A stretch of 64,000 nucleotides of DNA from Rhizobiales bacterium 2SD (GCA_005502805.1 SCMY01000006.1:372001-436000), one strand, 5' to 3'; shown: positions 19,464 to 29,343, counted from the stretch's first letter. Translations and numbers: made by a program. Notes: generated by a model from the sequence alone, not told the origin.

Positions 19464-20294
19464 TCAGGTTCCAGCACCTTTCGACAGATCGGCCGCAATC
19501 GCCCGCAGCGCCTGTCCCGTCGCCTCGTCGGCCGGGAAGAACGTTTCCAGCGCCAGCTCGGACAGGGTGACGTCGACCGGCGTGCCGAACACGGTCGTGG
19601 TCGAGATCAGCGAGAGCTCGGTTTCGCCTAGCCGCAAATGCAGGGGCAGCACGATCGGCGGCTCCGTTTCCTCCTGCACCTTGCCTTTGACGATCGGCGC
19701 GGCCGGGACGGGATAGCTCAGCAGTTCGCTGAGGAGTTCGGCGAGCAGCGGGTCGGCTGTGGCGCGGATCTGCTGGCGCAGCCTGGCGATCAGATGGCCG
19801 CGCCACTCCGTCAGATTGATGATCGCCGGGGCGAGCCCGCGCGGATGCAGGCTGAGCCTGAGCACGTTGACGGGAGGACGCAGAAGGTCAGCGTCCTCGA
19901 CGACCGCGAGCATGGGCGCGATCATCTTGTTCGCCGCGAGCAGGGTCCAGTGCCGGTCCACGGCGACGGCGGGGTAGGGCTCGTGTCCCTTGAGCAGAAG
20001 GTCGATCGCGCTGCGGGCCGCCTGGAGGCTGGGGTCTTCCAGCGACCGTTCGAGATAGACCGGCGCATAGCCGGCCGAGAGCAGGAGCGCGTTGCGCTCG
20101 CGCAGCGGCACGCCGAGATGCTCCGCGAGCAGCAGGACCATGTCCCGGCTTGGTATCGAGCGGCCGCTCTCGACGAAGCTGAGATGCTTCTGCGAGATCT
20201 CGGCTTCGAGCGCGAGGTCGAGCTGGCTGAGACGGCGCAGCTGGCGCCAGTCGCGGATGAGATGCCCGATCGTGGGCTGCTGGTGCTTGTTCAT
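19464..20294 (-). CDS. XRE-family regulator with MmyB-like ligand domain
   Basis: 276 residues. The N-terminal HTH_3 domain (residues ~8-62) contains LRRLSQLDLALEAEISQKHLSFVESGRS. The remainder fits the MmyB-like LBD with LLLSAGYAPVY, AVAVDRHWTLLAAN and the final LSELALETFFPADEAT block. Such regulators often control a neighbouring divergent gene; here that is the small membrane protein 133 bases away. The ATG at 20294 is preferred to one 12 codons upstream. Confidence 0.9.
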   Translation of the reverse strand: MNKHQQPTIGHLIRDWRQLRRLSQLDLALEAEISQKHLSFVESGRSIPSRDMVLLLAEHLGVPLRERNALLLSAGYAPVYLERSLEDPSLQAARSAIDLLLKGHEPYPAVAVDRHWTLLAANKMIAPMLAVVEDADLLRPPVNVLRLSLHPRGLAPAIINLTEWRGHLIARLRQQIRATADPLLAELLSELLSYPVPAAPIVKGKVQEETEPPIVLPLHLRLGETELSLISTTTVFGTPVDVTLSELALETFFPADEATGQALRAIAADLSKGAGT

Positions 20295-20427
20295 GGCAGG
20301 CAAGCTAGCCGCAGCCACGCCGCCGTCCAATTACCTCCGGCTTAATCGACCGGCCGCCGGGCTTTCGTCAGCATGGCCTCCATCAGCAACCGCCCCGGAC
20401 ACAACGGGGCTGAACCGGAGAACGACC

Positions 20428-20850
20428 ATGGCCTTCATCCAGTCCTCGCATTTCCTGCGCAATGCCCTTGCCCTCGATGCCGCCGCCTGCGCCGGGACCG
20501 GCCTGCTGCTCAGCATCGGCGCCGGTGCGCTCTCCGGCCTGCTCGGCTTACCCACGGAGTTCCTGCGCGGCACTGGCCTCGTGCTGCTGCCTTGCGCCGC
20601 CCTGCTTGCGTTCTTCGCCAGCCGGGTGCGCCTGCCGCGGCTCGCAGTCTATGCGGTGATCGGCGTCAACATCCTCTGGATCGCTGACAGCGTGCTGATC
20701 CTGGTCGCCGGCTGGTTCGCACCGACCACGCTCGGCATCGCCTTCGTCCTGGCCCAGGCCGGGGCGGTCGCCGTCGTCACCGAACTCGAGGTGATCGGCC
20801 TGAAGAAGTCGGTGGTGTACACCGCGGGAGCCGAAGCCGCGCTGCGCTGA
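20428..20850 (+). CDS. small four-helix membrane protein of unknown function
   Basis: 140 residues with about four transmembrane helices (residues ~13-33, 40-62, 70-92 and 95-118). I do not recognise the family; it resembles generic DoxX-like or DUF small membrane proteins without a firm motif. The ATG follows CCGGAG about 9 bases upstream. Its divergence from the XRE/MmyB regulator makes it the likely regulated target. Confidence 0.78.
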   Translation: MAFIQSSHFLRNALALDAAACAGTGLLLSIGAGALSGLLGLPTEFLRGTGLVLLPCAALLAFFASRVRLPRLAVYAVIGVNILWIADSVLILVAGWFAPTTLGIAFVLAQAGAVAVVTELEVIGLKKSVVYTAGAEAALR

Positions 20851-20991
20851 CCCAGTCCGTCCACCACACGAGGCCGTCGCGGCGCCCGCCGCGGCGGCCT
20901 TCGTTCGTGACGGCTTGTCACGCAACTGTCGCAAGCGCTCACTAGCCGGAGACCTGCCGCCTCGATGTCAAATGCGGGACAGGATCCTCTC

Positions 20992-23193
20992 ATGCGCAAG
21001 CCCTTCGCCCTCGCCGTCCTCGCGACTTTCCTGCTTGCCGGCACTGCGCTCGCCGAGCCGACCTTCAACCGCATCGCCACTTTCCAGGTCCCGCTGAATC
21101 TGCCGGCCGACCGCGACGCGAAGAAGAAGACGGTCTCGGAGATTATTTCCGCCAATGAGGCCGGAACCCTGCTCGCCTATACCGATGCCGAGCAGAAGGC
21201 GATCGGCCTGATCGACATCACCACCGCTAATGCGCCCAAGCCCGCCGGCTTCATCCCGGTTGGTGGCGAGCCGACCTCGGTCGTCATCCTCGGCGAGCGC
21301 GCCTTTGCCGTCGTCGTCAGCTCCGGCGACAACTTCAAGGAGCCGGCCGGCCATCTCGCCACCATCGACCTCAGGACCAAGCAGGTCACGGCGACCTGCG
21401 AGCTCGGCGGCCAGCCCGATTCGATCACGCTGACCAAGGACAAGGGCAAGCTCGCCATCGTCATCGAGAACGAGCGCGACGAGAAGCTCAACAAGGGCGA
21501 CCTGCCGCAGCTTCCTGCCGGGAATCTCACGCTCGTCGGCATCAAGGATGGCGAGGCCGATTGTGCCTCCAGGCAGGTCGTCGATCTCACCGGCATCGCC
21601 GCGGTCGAGCCGACCGATCCGGAGCCCGAGTTCGTCGATGTCAACCAGGACGGCCTCGCCGTGGTGACGCTGCAGGAGAACAACCACATTGCCGTGGTCG
21701 ACACCAAGACCGGCAAGCTCGTGGCGCATTTCCCGGCCGGCACCGTCGACCTCAAGAATATCGACAAGACCCGCGACGGCCAGATCAAGCCGGTCGAGGA
21801 GCTGAAGGGCGCGCGCCGCGAGCCGGATGCCGTGCGCTGGCTCGACAATGACCGCTTCGTCACCGCCAATGAGGGCGACTGGAAGGGCGGTTCGCGCGGC
21901 TTCACCATCTTCCGCAAGGACGGCGCGGTCGAGTTCGACTCTGGCAACATGGTCGACCACATCGCCATCCGCCTCGGCCACTATCCCGAGCGCCGCTCGG
22001 CTGCCAAGGGTAGCGAGCCGGAGGGTATCGAGGTCGGCACCTACAATGGCGAGCGCCTGTTCTTCGTCGGCCTGGAGCGAGCCTCGCTCGTCCTCGTCTT
22101 CAAGGACGAGGGGCCGGGCAAGGCCCCGCGCTATCTGCAGGCCCTGCCGGGCGGCGTCGCGCCGGAAGGCCTGCTCGCCATCCCGCAGCGCAATCTCTTC
22201 ATCAGCGCCTCCGAGGCCGATCTCGGTGAGAAGGGCGGGCCGCGTTCGGCCGTGACCATCTATGAGCGCAGCGAGGCGCCGGCCGCCTATCCGACCATCG
22301 TCTCGGCCGATGTTGACGGCATCCCGCTCGGCTGGGGGGCGCTCTCGGGCCTGGCCGTCCATGCCGAGCTCCCGGGCCGGCTCTTCAGCGTCACCGACAG
22401 CGCCTATACGCCCTCGCGCATCCTTGAGATCGACGCGACGAAGAAGCCGGCGACGATCACCGGCGCGATCACCGTGACCAAGGATGGCAAGCCCGCCTCC
22501 TATGATCTCGAGGGGATCGCGACGCGCCCCGGCGGCGGCTTCTGGCTGGCCTCGGAAGGAGCGCCGGAGCGCAAGGAGAAGCCGACGCAGAACCTTTTGC
22601 TGCGCGCATCGGCCAAGGGCGAAATCGAGGAGGAGATCGCCTTGCCGGAGGAGTTCGCCGCCAAGGCGACCAATCAGGGCTATGAGGGCGTCGCCGTCAC
22701 CGGCACGGGCCAGGACGAGACGGTCTGGATCGCCGTCCAGCGCGAATGGAAGGACGACCCCAAGGGTAAGGTCAAGATCCTGACCTACAAGCCCTTCACC
22801 AAGAGCTGGGGCATCCTCTATTACCCGCTGACTGCTCCCTCTGCTGGCGCCTGGATGGGCCTCTCCGAGTTGACCTATCTCGGCGACGAGACCTTCGCCG
22901 TGATCGAGCGCGACAACCAGTTCGGCGCCAAGGCGGTGAAGACGCTCGCGACCTTCTCGGTGAAGGGGCTGAAGCCGGCGCCGTTCGGCTCCTCCGACAT
23001 CCCGACGGTCGAGAAGAAGCTGCTGCGCGACCTGACGCCGGAGCTGATGAAGCTCGGCGGCTACGGCCTCGACAAGGTCGAGGGCATGGCGGTCGACAAG
23101 GAAGGCAACCTCTTCGTCGTCACCGATAATGACGGCGTCGACGATTCCTCCGGCGAGACCCAGTTCTTCGCCTTCGGGAAGCTCGCGAAGTAA
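20992..23193 (+). CDS. exported esterase-like phytase-family protein
   Basis: A 733-residue periplasmic or secreted protein. A clear signal peptide (MRKPFALAVLATFLLAGTALAEP) opens it. Residues ~30-400 look like a beta-propeller with repeated VV/IVE strands and an EPEFVDVNQDG segment. Residues ~420-700 match the 'esterase-like activity of phytase' domain (LGWGALSGLAVH, YDLEGIATRPGGGFWLASEG, GYEGVAVTG). An alternative ATG 27 bases upstream (20965) exists; AGGATC favours 20992. Substrate unknown. A strong hairpin follows the stop. Confidence 0.85.
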   Translation: MRKPFALAVLATFLLAGTALAEPTFNRIATFQVPLNLPADRDAKKKTVSEIISANEAGTLLAYTDAEQKAIGLIDITTANAPKPAGFIPVGGEPTSVVILGERAFAVVVSSGDNFKEPAGHLATIDLRTKQVTATCELGGQPDSITLTKDKGKLAIVIENERDEKLNKGDLPQLPAGNLTLVGIKDGEADCASRQVVDLTGIAAVEPTDPEPEFVDVNQDGLAVVTLQENNHIAVVDTKTGKLVAHFPAGTVDLKNIDKTRDGQIKPVEELKGARREPDAVRWLDNDRFVTANEGDWKGGSRGFTIFRKDGAVEFDSGNMVDHIAIRLGHYPERRSAAKGSEPEGIEVGTYNGERLFFVGLERASLVLVFKDEGPGKAPRYLQALPGGVAPEGLLAIPQRNLFISASEADLGEKGGPRSAVTIYERSEAPAAYPTIVSADVDGIPLGWGALSGLAVHAELPGRLFSVTDSAYTPSRILEIDATKKPATITGAITVTKDGKPASYDLEGIATRPGGGFWLASEGAPERKEKPTQNLLLRASAKGEIEEEIALPEEFAAKATNQGYEGVAVTGTGQDETVWIAVQREWKDDPKGKVKILTYKPFTKSWGILYYPLTAPSAGAWMGLSELTYLGDETFAVIERDNQFGAKAVKTLATFSVKGLKPAPFGSSDIPTVEKKLLRDLTPELMKLGGYGLDKVEGMAVDKEGNLFVVTDNDGVDDSSGETQFFAFGKLAK

Positions 23194-23205
23194 GATGATG
23201 TACCA

Positions 23206-23236
23206 AGAGGCCGGCGAGAGTTCCTCGCCGGCCTCT
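23206..23236 (+). terminator. 13-base-pair hairpin after the phytase-like gene
   Basis: AGAGGCCGGCGAG and its exact complement flank the loop AGTTC, giving a perfect 13-base-pair stem 13 bases after the stop codon. There is no T-run, so it may be a stability element or a weak terminator rather than a classical intrinsic terminator. Confidence 0.6.
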
Positions 23237-23338
23237 GCCTCCCTGGGTGTTTCTGCTACCCGCAGCGCAATCTCGCTGCTCTAGCCTTGCTGTCATTGCC
23301 GCTGCGTGCCCTACTCCTGCAAAAAGGGGAGGCGGCGC

Positions 23339-25261
23339 ATGACCCAAGGGGTTCTGTCACAGGGCAGCTCGCCGTCCCATGGCGAGCACCATGGTTCCAT
23401 CCCGGCCCTGACGCTCGGCGCCCTCGGCGTCGTCTACGGCGACATCGGCACCAGCCCGCTCTATGCGCTGAAGGAGGCTGCCCGCGCCGCGAGCGCCGGT
23501 GGGACCCTGCAGCCGGGGGCCGTCATCGGTTGCGTCTCGATGATCTTGTGGGCGTTGATCCTGATCATCTCGCTCAAATACTCGCTGCTGATCATGCGCG
23601 CCGACAATCGCGGCGAGGGCGGCATCATGGCGATGCTGGCGCTGCTCAAGGCGCGTCATGCCAAGCCGGGCTCGGCCCGGGCCTATGTTCTCGTGATCGG
23701 GCTCGTCGGTGCCGCATTGCTGTATGGCGACGGCGCCATCACGCCGGCGATTTCCGTGCTGAGTGCGATCGAGGGCCTCAAGGTCGACGCGCCATTCCTG
23801 GCGCCGGCGATCGTTCCGCTGACCGCGATGATCCTGATCGGCGTCTTCCTCGTGCAGAGCAAGGGCACCGGCTTCATCGGCAAGCTGTTCGGCCCGATCA
23901 TGCTGCTCTGGTTCATCGCCCTCGCATTGCTCGGCATCCGGGGCATCCTGATGGCGCCGGATATCCTCTCCGCCATCAACCCGTTCAATGCGCTCTATTT
24001 CATCACCCATACCGCTCCGCTCGTCGGGTTCGCCGTGCTGGGCGCCACCTTTCTGGCCGTGACCGGCGGCGAGGCAATGTATGCGGATATGGGTCATTTC
24101 GGCCCGTTGCCGATCCGCATCGCCTGGCTGGCTGTGGTGCTCCCGGCGCTGATGCTCAACTACTTCGGTCAGGGCGGGCTGTTGCTCAGCCATCCCGAGG
24201 CGATCGCCAATCCGTTCTATCAGCTCGCCCCGGACTGGGCGCATTATCCGATGGTGTTCTTCGCCACGGCCGCTGCCGTCATCGCCTCGCAGGCGGTGAT
24301 CACTGGCGCTTTCTCACTGACCCGGCAGGCTGTGCAGCTCGGTCTCTTCCCGGCGATCCACATCAAGCACACGGCAGACGACCAGAAGGGGCAGATCTAC
24401 ATTCCGATCGTCAACTGGATGATCTGCCTGGCGACCCTGACCTCGGTCTTCATGTTCCGTTCCTCCGATGCGCTGGCCGGCGCCTACGGCATCGCCGTTT
24501 CCCTGCTGATGGCGATCACCACCGGGCTGGCGGCGCTGATCGCGCTGAAATGGGGCTACAACCCGATCCTGGTTATCGCGGTCAACGGCTTCTTCCTGCT
24601 GATCGATCTCGCCTTCTTCTCGGCGAACCTGCCGAAGCTGCACGAGGGCGGCTGGTACCCGCTGCTCCTGGCCCTGGTGCTGACAGTGGTCATGTTGACC
24701 TGGCGGCGCGGCCTTGCCTTGGTCGAGGCGGCGCGGGCCCGCCAGCGGGAGCCGGAGAAGGCGTTCCTGGACATGCTGGCGACCAACCCGCCGCTACGCC
24801 TGCCGGGGACGGCCGCCTTCCTCGCCTCGGCCGCGCGTGGGCTGCCGCTCTCGCTCACACACTTCGTCCGCCACAATCACGCTCTGCACGAGCGCATCCT
24901 GCTCGTGACCGGCAAGCTCGAGGAGATTCCCCGCGTCTCCGACGAAAACCGGATCGAGCTGATCGAGCTCGCGCCCAGCGTCACGCGTGTGATCCTGCAT
25001 TTCGGCTTCATGGAGACGCCGCATATCCCGGGCGGCTTGCGCTGCGGTGTCGAGCACGGCCTGCTGTTCGGCGTCGATCTCGACGGGATGTCGTATTATA
25101 TCGGCCGCGAGACCGTCATTCCGCGCGAGGAGATCGCGGGCATGGCGATGTGGCGCGAAGCGCTCTTCGCCTTCATGCAGCGCAACGCCGAGCGATCCGC
25201 TGCGCACTTCCATATCCCGGCGAAGCAGGTCGTCGAGGTTGGAGTGGAGATCGAGATCTGA
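23339..25261 (+). CDS. kup: low-affinity potassium transporter Kup
   Basis: A 640-residue KUP/HAK/KT-family symporter with about 12 transmembrane helices in the first ~460 residues and a soluble C-terminal domain. The family signature GVVYGDIGTSPLYALKE lies near residues 30-46 and ILWALILIISLKYSLLIMRADNRGEGG soon after, followed by the GDGAITPAISVLSA block. The ATG is placed 7 bases after AGGGGAGG. It is monocistronic, closed by a bidirectional terminator shared with argG. Confidence 0.97.
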   Translation: MTQGVLSQGSSPSHGEHHGSIPALTLGALGVVYGDIGTSPLYALKEAARAASAGGTLQPGAVIGCVSMILWALILIISLKYSLLIMRADNRGEGGIMAMLALLKARHAKPGSARAYVLVIGLVGAALLYGDGAITPAISVLSAIEGLKVDAPFLAPAIVPLTAMILIGVFLVQSKGTGFIGKLFGPIMLLWFIALALLGIRGILMAPDILSAINPFNALYFITHTAPLVGFAVLGATFLAVTGGEAMYADMGHFGPLPIRIAWLAVVLPALMLNYFGQGGLLLSHPEAIANPFYQLAPDWAHYPMVFFATAAAVIASQAVITGAFSLTRQAVQLGLFPAIHIKHTADDQKGQIYIPIVNWMICLATLTSVFMFRSSDALAGAYGIAVSLLMAITTGLAALIALKWGYNPILVIAVNGFFLLIDLAFFSANLPKLHEGGWYPLLLALVLTVVMLTWRRGLALVEAARARQREPEKAFLDMLATNPPLRLPGTAAFLASAARGLPLSLTHFVRHNHALHERILLVTGKLEEIPRVSDENRIELIELAPSVTRVILHFGFMETPHIPGGLRCGVEHGLLFGVDLDGMSYYIGRETVIPREEIAGMAMWREALFAFMQRNAERSAAHFHIPAKQVVEVGVEIEI

Positions 25262-25292
25262 TCTCCGTACCGTGGCGTCTACGGTAAAAAGA

Positions 25293-25338
25293 GCTGGTCA
25301 TACCGGATCTTCGCTTCGCTCCGTCCGGGATGACCAGC
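25293..25338. terminator. bidirectional terminator / REP-like hairpin between kup and argG
   Basis: GCTGGTCAT pairs with ATGACCAGC, and CCGGA with TCCGG inside, around TCTTCGCTTCGCTCCG. The stem is followed by GGTTTTA on plus and by a T5 run on minus, so it can stop both kup and argG transcripts. The CCGGAT...TCCGGGATGAC core resembles common rhizobial intergenic palindromes. Confidence 0.72.
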
Positions 25339-25360
25339 GGTTTTATTCTATCGGGTGGTA

Positions 25361-26593
25361 TCAGAGCCCCAGCTTGCGCTTGCGCTGGCCGAGCGTGCGC
25401 AGGCGCAGCGCGTTGAGCTTGATGAAGCCGGCGGCGTCGCGGTGGTCGTAGGCGACCGCGCCTTCCTCGAAGGTGACGAGGTCCTGATCGTAGAGCGAAT
25501 AGGGGCTGGAGCGGCCGATGACGTGGACGCCGCCCTTGTAGAGCTTGAGCCGCACCTGGCCGGCAACGAACTCCTGGCTCTTGTCGATCAGCGCCTGCAG
25601 CATCTCGCGCTCCGGCGAGAACCAGAAGCCGTTATAGATCAGCTCGGCATATTGCGGCATGAGCTGGTCCTTGAGATGGGCGGCGCCGCGGTCGAGCGTG
25701 ATCGACTCGATGGCGCGGTGCGCGACGGCGAGGATGGTGCCGCCGGGCGTCTCGTACATGCCGCGGCTCTTCATGCCGACGAAACGGTTCTCGACCAGGT
25801 CGAGCCGGCCGATGCCGTTGTCGCGGCCGAGCTCGTTGAGCTTGGCCAGCAGCTTGGCCGGCGAGAGCTGGACGCCGTCGATCGCGACCGCATCGCCCTT
25901 GGCGAAGTCGATCGAGATCACCGTCGGCTTATCCGGAGCTTCCTCCGGCGAGATCGTGCGCGAATAGACGTAATCCGGCACTTCCTGCGCCGGGTCCTCG
26001 AGCACCTTCCCTTCGGAGGAAGCGTGCAGCAGGTTGGCGTCGACCGAGAACGGGGCCTCGCCGCGCTTGTCCTTGGCGATCGGGATCTGGTGCTGCTCGG
26101 CGAAGGCGATCAGCTGCTCGCGCGAGCGCAAATCCCATTCACGCCAGGGCGCGATCACCTGGACGTCGGGCTTCAGTGCATAGGCGGTCAGCTCGAACCG
26201 GACCTGGTCGTTGCCCTTGCCGGTCGCACCATGCGAGATCGCGTCGGCGCCGACACGCTCGGCGATCTCGATCAGCTTCTTGCCGATCAGCGGGCGGGCG
26301 ATCGAGGTTCCCAGCAGGTAGACGCCCTCATAGGTGGCATTGGCCCGGAACATCGGGAAGACGTAGTCGCGAACGAACTCTTCGCGCAGGTCCTCGATGT
26401 GAATGTTCTCCGGCTTGATGCCGAGGAGCAGCGCCTTCTGGCGGGCCGGCTCCAGCTCCTCGCCCTGGCCGAGATCGGCGGTGAAGGTCACGACCTCGCA
26501 ATTATAGGTGGTCTGCAGCCACTTCAGGATGATCGAGGTGTCGAGCCCGCCGGAATAGGCGAGCACGACCTTGTTCACGCGCTTGTCGGCCAT
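25361..26593 (-). CDS. argG: argininosuccinate synthase
   Basis: A 410-residue enzyme joining citrulline and aspartate with ATP in arginine synthesis. The PP-loop is [32 protein letters not shown] and [14 protein letters not shown] are the other family signatures. The ATG follows CAGGAAG ~10 bases upstream. It is monocistronic in this window; argH is not here. An imperfect inverted repeat lies ~110 bases upstream. Confidence 0.98.
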   Translation of the reverse strand: MADKRVNKVVLAYSGGLDTSIILKWLQTTYNCEVVTFTADLGQGEELEPARQKALLLGIKPENIHIEDLREEFVRDYVFPMFRANATYEGVYLLGTSIARPLIGKKLIEIAERVGADAISHGATGKGNDQVRFELTAYALKPDVQVIAPWREWDLRSREQLIAFAEQHQIPIAKDKRGEAPFSVDANLLHASSEGKVLEDPAQEVPDYVYSRTISPEEAPDKPTVISIDFAKGDAVAIDGVQLSPAKLLAKLNELGRDNGIGRLDLVENRFVGMKSRGMYETPGGTILAVAHRAIESITLDRGAAHLKDQLMPQYAELIYNGFWFSPEREMLQALIDKSQEFVAGQVRLKLYKGGVHVIGRSSPYSLYDQDLVTFEEGAVAYDHRDAAGFIKLNALRLRTLGQRKRKLGL

Positions 26594-26849
26594 GGACTGG
26601 TCTTCCTGCAATGGCGGCACGAGGGCTCGTGCCTGGTGTAGAGAATACGGCTTTCCCGGCCGCATTTCGGACGTAACCGGGCACTATCGCAGGGTTCGGG
26701 GCGACGCAATCGGAACCTTCTGATCGATTGTGCGTCATCGTTTGATGGATCGCTGACCGGCGGCGCGTTTGCGGCTTCTGGCTTGCGGGTCGATTCGCGG
26801 GGGCGGAGAATCGACTCAGTTTTTCAAAGCCGTTCCGCGTGGAGGTTTG

Positions 26850-27458
26850 ATGCCGAGTCGTCCTGTCCTGGATTTCTGGTACGAGTTCGCGTCGACTTAT
26901 TCCTGCCTCAGCGCTCTCAGGATCGAAGAATTGGCGGAAGCGGCCGGCGTCGAGGTGCGCTGGCGGCCGTTCCTGCTCGGCCCGATCTTCGCTGCTCAGG
27001 GCTGGACCAGTTCCCCCTTCAATCTCTACCCGAACAAGGGCCGCTATATGTGGCGCGATGTGGCGCGCCGAGCTGGTCGCAACGGCTTCACCATCGTCCG
27101 TCCAGAGGTTTTCCCGCAGAATTCGCTCGTCGCGGCGCGGCTCGCTTTGGCCGGCCGTGAGGCCGGCTGGTTGCCGGCCTTTTCCAAGGCGCTGTTCCGG
27201 GCCGAATTCTGCGAGGGCCGCAACATTGCCGAGGAGGCGGTGTTGAGCGCGGCTCTGCGCGAAGCCGGGGCCGATCCGATCGCCGCCTTTCCCGCTTCGC
27301 GCAGCGAGGAGGTCAAAGGCCGCCTCAAGGCGGAAACCGAGCTCGCCAAATCGCTCGGCATCTTCGGCGCACCGACCTTCGTCACCGGCGACGGCGAATT
27401 GTTCTGGGGTGACGACCGGTTGGAAGAAGCGCTCGCCTGGGCGAAAGACGGGCGCTGA
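26850..27458 (+). CDS. 2-hydroxychromene-2-carboxylate isomerase / DsbA-fold oxidoreductase
   Basis: A 202-residue DsbA-like (GST kappa) protein. It opens LDFWYEFASTYSCLSALRIEEL, with Ser/Tyr rather than a CxxC at the active-site turn, and ends with GIFGAPTFVTGDGELFWGDDRLEEA, the HCCA-isomerase signature with a cis-Pro. Relatives isomerise hydroxychromene carboxylates in naphthalene breakdown or act as generic GSH isomerases; no naphthalene genes are near. The start follows GGAGG at 26841. Confidence 0.88.
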   Translation: MPSRPVLDFWYEFASTYSCLSALRIEELAEAAGVEVRWRPFLLGPIFAAQGWTSSPFNLYPNKGRYMWRDVARRAGRNGFTIVRPEVFPQNSLVAARLALAGREAGWLPAFSKALFRAEFCEGRNIAEEAVLSAALREAGADPIAAFPASRSEEVKGRLKAETELAKSLGIFGAPTFVTGDGELFWGDDRLEEALAWAKDGR

Positions 27459-27462
27459 CGCG

Positions 27463-27845
27463 CTAAGTAACGGACGGCAGACTCGCGCCTGCGGCGTGGT
27501 CGATCAAATAGAGCCAGCTGCCGTCATCCTGCCGTCGGATGATCTCTGCCGTGCTGCCAGCAACGATCGTGCGTTCTCCATCGCGCAGGGCGAAATCAGC
27601 CCGCAGCAGCGCGATGTCACCTTGGCAGGCGCAGAAATTGTTACGTGAGATCATCGTGCCGGGGGCGGTGAGCAGTCGCGTCAGCTCCTCCGTGATCGCA
27701 TCGAGGCCTATGAAGCTGCGGCCGCTGCCATCGACGAGCAGTGTCGCCCCGGGCTCATAGAGCGACAGCAAATCTCGATCCTGCGGCTGTTGAAGGCACG
27801 AGCGAAAGTCTCGTTCATCAGCTGGGGTTCTGTGACCTTGAACAT
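27463..27845 (-). pseudogene. SnoaL/NTF2-fold (nuclear transport factor 2 family) gene with a single-base frameshift
   Basis: From ATG 27845 (GGAG upstream) the frame reads MFKVTEPQLMNETFARAFNS and then RRIE. The rest of the family pattern (DLLSLYEPGATLLVDG to the C-terminus) continues in the -1 frame. Adding one G to the GAGATT at about 27773-27776 restores RRIEDLLSLYEPG exactly as in intact relatives. So either the gene is freshly broken or the assembly lost one base of a GG pair. An alternative open frame from 27942 lacks the family N-terminus. It diverges from an HxlR regulator. Confidence 0.75.
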
Positions 27846-27916
27846 GATATGCTCCGCGAACGGTGTGGCCAGCCGTGGAACCACGCCGCTTCGGCACTAT
27901 CCAAATCGATACCGAC

Positions 27917-28276
27917 ATGACCGCAGCACTGGCCTTCTTCACGGATCCGCTCGACCTCCCCGAGCCGAAGCCGCCATCCGAATGCCCTGTCGAAACCTGG
28001 CTCGCCTTGCTCGGCCATCGCTGGAGCGCATTGCTGCTCTGGCACCTTCAGGACGGAGCCCTGCGCTTTCACGACCTCAAGGAGCGGCTGCCGCAGATCA
28101 CCGCGAAGGTGCTGAGCGAGCGGCTTGAAACCCTGCGCCGAAACGGGCTGCTCGTCCGCAGCGAAGCGAGGGGATTCCCGGTCGAGGTCAGCTATGGGCT
28201 GAGCGAGTCGGGTCGGGCACTGATGCCGATCCTCGATGAGATCGAGCGGTGGGCGCGCCGCTATCTAAACACCTAG
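27917..28276 (+). CDS. HxlR-family transcriptional regulator
   Basis: 119 residues. The winged-helix HxlR domain spans about residues 20-115: CPVETWLALLGHRWSALLLWHL with the conserved N-terminal Cys, then LKERLPQITAKVLSERLETL and RNGLLVRSEARGFPVEVSYGLSESG. Such proteins often sense electrophiles or oxidants through that Cys. It diverges from the NTF2-fold gene, its likely target. Its stop shares the bases CTAG with the stop of the convergent M48 protease gene. Confidence 0.93.
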   Translation: MTAALAFFTDPLDLPEPKPPSECPVETWLALLGHRWSALLLWHLQDGALRFHDLKERLPQITAKVLSERLETLRRNGLLVRSEARGFPVEVSYGLSESGRALMPILDEIERWARRYLNT

Positions 28277-29343
28277 CCGCCCGCCGGCGGAGCCGGGCGC
28301 GACCATGGCCCGTGCGTCGCCGAGGTCTGGGCGATCTCCGGCAAAGGCTGGCGCTCGCTGATCTTCGGCGGGCCGGGCGGGGCTTCGGGCGGCAGGCGCC
28401 CGCCGGCGGTCTGCACCAGCGCCTGCACCCGCTTGGTCACGGAAGGATGGGTCGAGAACAGGTCGGCGAAATCGTCGGGATCGTTCTCGAAGCACATGTC
28501 CATCACGCCCGATGGGACATTGTCGATGTCAGCCCGCCCGGAGATCTTCAACAGCGCCGAGATCATCGCGTCCGGGTTCTTGGTCAGCTCGACCGCCCCG
28601 GCATCGGCGAGGTATTCGCGAGCCCGTGAGAGTGAGAGCCGGATCAGCACGGCGAGCAACCAGGCCACGGCGATCACCGCGAAACCGAGGATGATAGCGA
28701 AGCCGCTGCCTTTCTTGTCGCCGTCCGAGGATATCCGCACCCGGCCGAGATTGCGGAACAGCACCTCGCCGACGAAGGAGATGATGCCGGCGATCACCAC
28801 GGCGATCACCATCAGCCGGACGTCGCCATTGCGGATATGCGTCAGCTCATGCGCGATGACAGCCTCGATCTCGGCATCGTTGAGCTGCTCGATCAGCCCG
28901 GTGGTCAGCGTCACCGTGAACTGCTTGTCGTTGACGCCGCTGGCGAAGGCGTTGAGCGCATCGCTCTGGATGATGGCGAGCTTCGGCGTCACCATGCCGC
29001 GCGAGATGCAGAGGTTCTCCAGCATCCGGTAGAGTTTTGGCTGCGCCTCCCGCGTCACGCCCTCGGCGCCCGAAACCGCCTCGATCAGCGCGACATTGAT
29101 CCTGAAGCCGATGAGGACCCAGGCGGCCGTGCCGAGCGTGATGAAGGGCAGCCAGGACCAGAAGCGCTGGTTGACGAAGCTCAGCACCGTGCGCCCGCGC
29201 GGCACGCCGACATAACCATAGCCGACCAGCATGACGCCCCAGACGGTCAGGTAGACCATCAGGAAGAGCCCGATGATCAGGGCGATCGACCGGGTCCTGT
29301 TGTTGCGCTGATGGGTGTAGAGCCCGAAGGCTTCCCCCGGCAT
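28273..29343 (-). CDS. M48-family membrane metalloprotease (HtpX-like)
   Basis: 356 residues with transmembrane helices at ~20-45, 65-82 and two after the active site (~178-200 and 208-228). The zinc motif is AVIAHELTHIRNGD (His 165 and 169, Glu 166), with the third ligand Glu in the SRAREYLADAGAVELT block. HtpX-type proteases remove damaged membrane proteins. It is co-directional with the lemA gene 34 bases upstream, a pairing seen in many genomes. The C-terminus is Pro-rich. Confidence 0.93.
   Translation of the reverse strand: MPGEAFGLYTHQRNNRTRSIALIIGLFLMVYLTVWGVMLVGYGYVGVPRGRTVLSFVNQRFWSWLPFITLGTAAWVLIGFRINVALIEAVSGAEGVTREAQPKLYRMLENLCISRGMVTPKLAIIQSDALNAFASGVNDKQFTVTLTTGLIEQLNDAEIEAVIAHELTHIRNGDVRLMVIAVVIAGIISFVGEVLFRNLGRVRISSDGDKKGSGFAIILGFAVIAVAWLLAVLIRLSLSRAREYLADAGAVELTKNPDAMISALLKISGRADIDNVPSGVMDMCFENDPDDFADLFSTHPSVTKRVQALVQTAGGRLPPEAPPGPPKISERQPLPEIAQTSATHGPWSRPAPPAGG

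Noticed and set aside
20331-20345. A CtrA-like TTAC-N7-TTAA before the XRE gene.
   Set aside because: One half-site is mismatched and there is no supporting context.
23287-25287. A 666-codon frame overlapping kup in another frame.
   Set aside because: It is Arg/Ala/Gly-rich with no domain, and Kup's membrane helices and motifs define the real frame.
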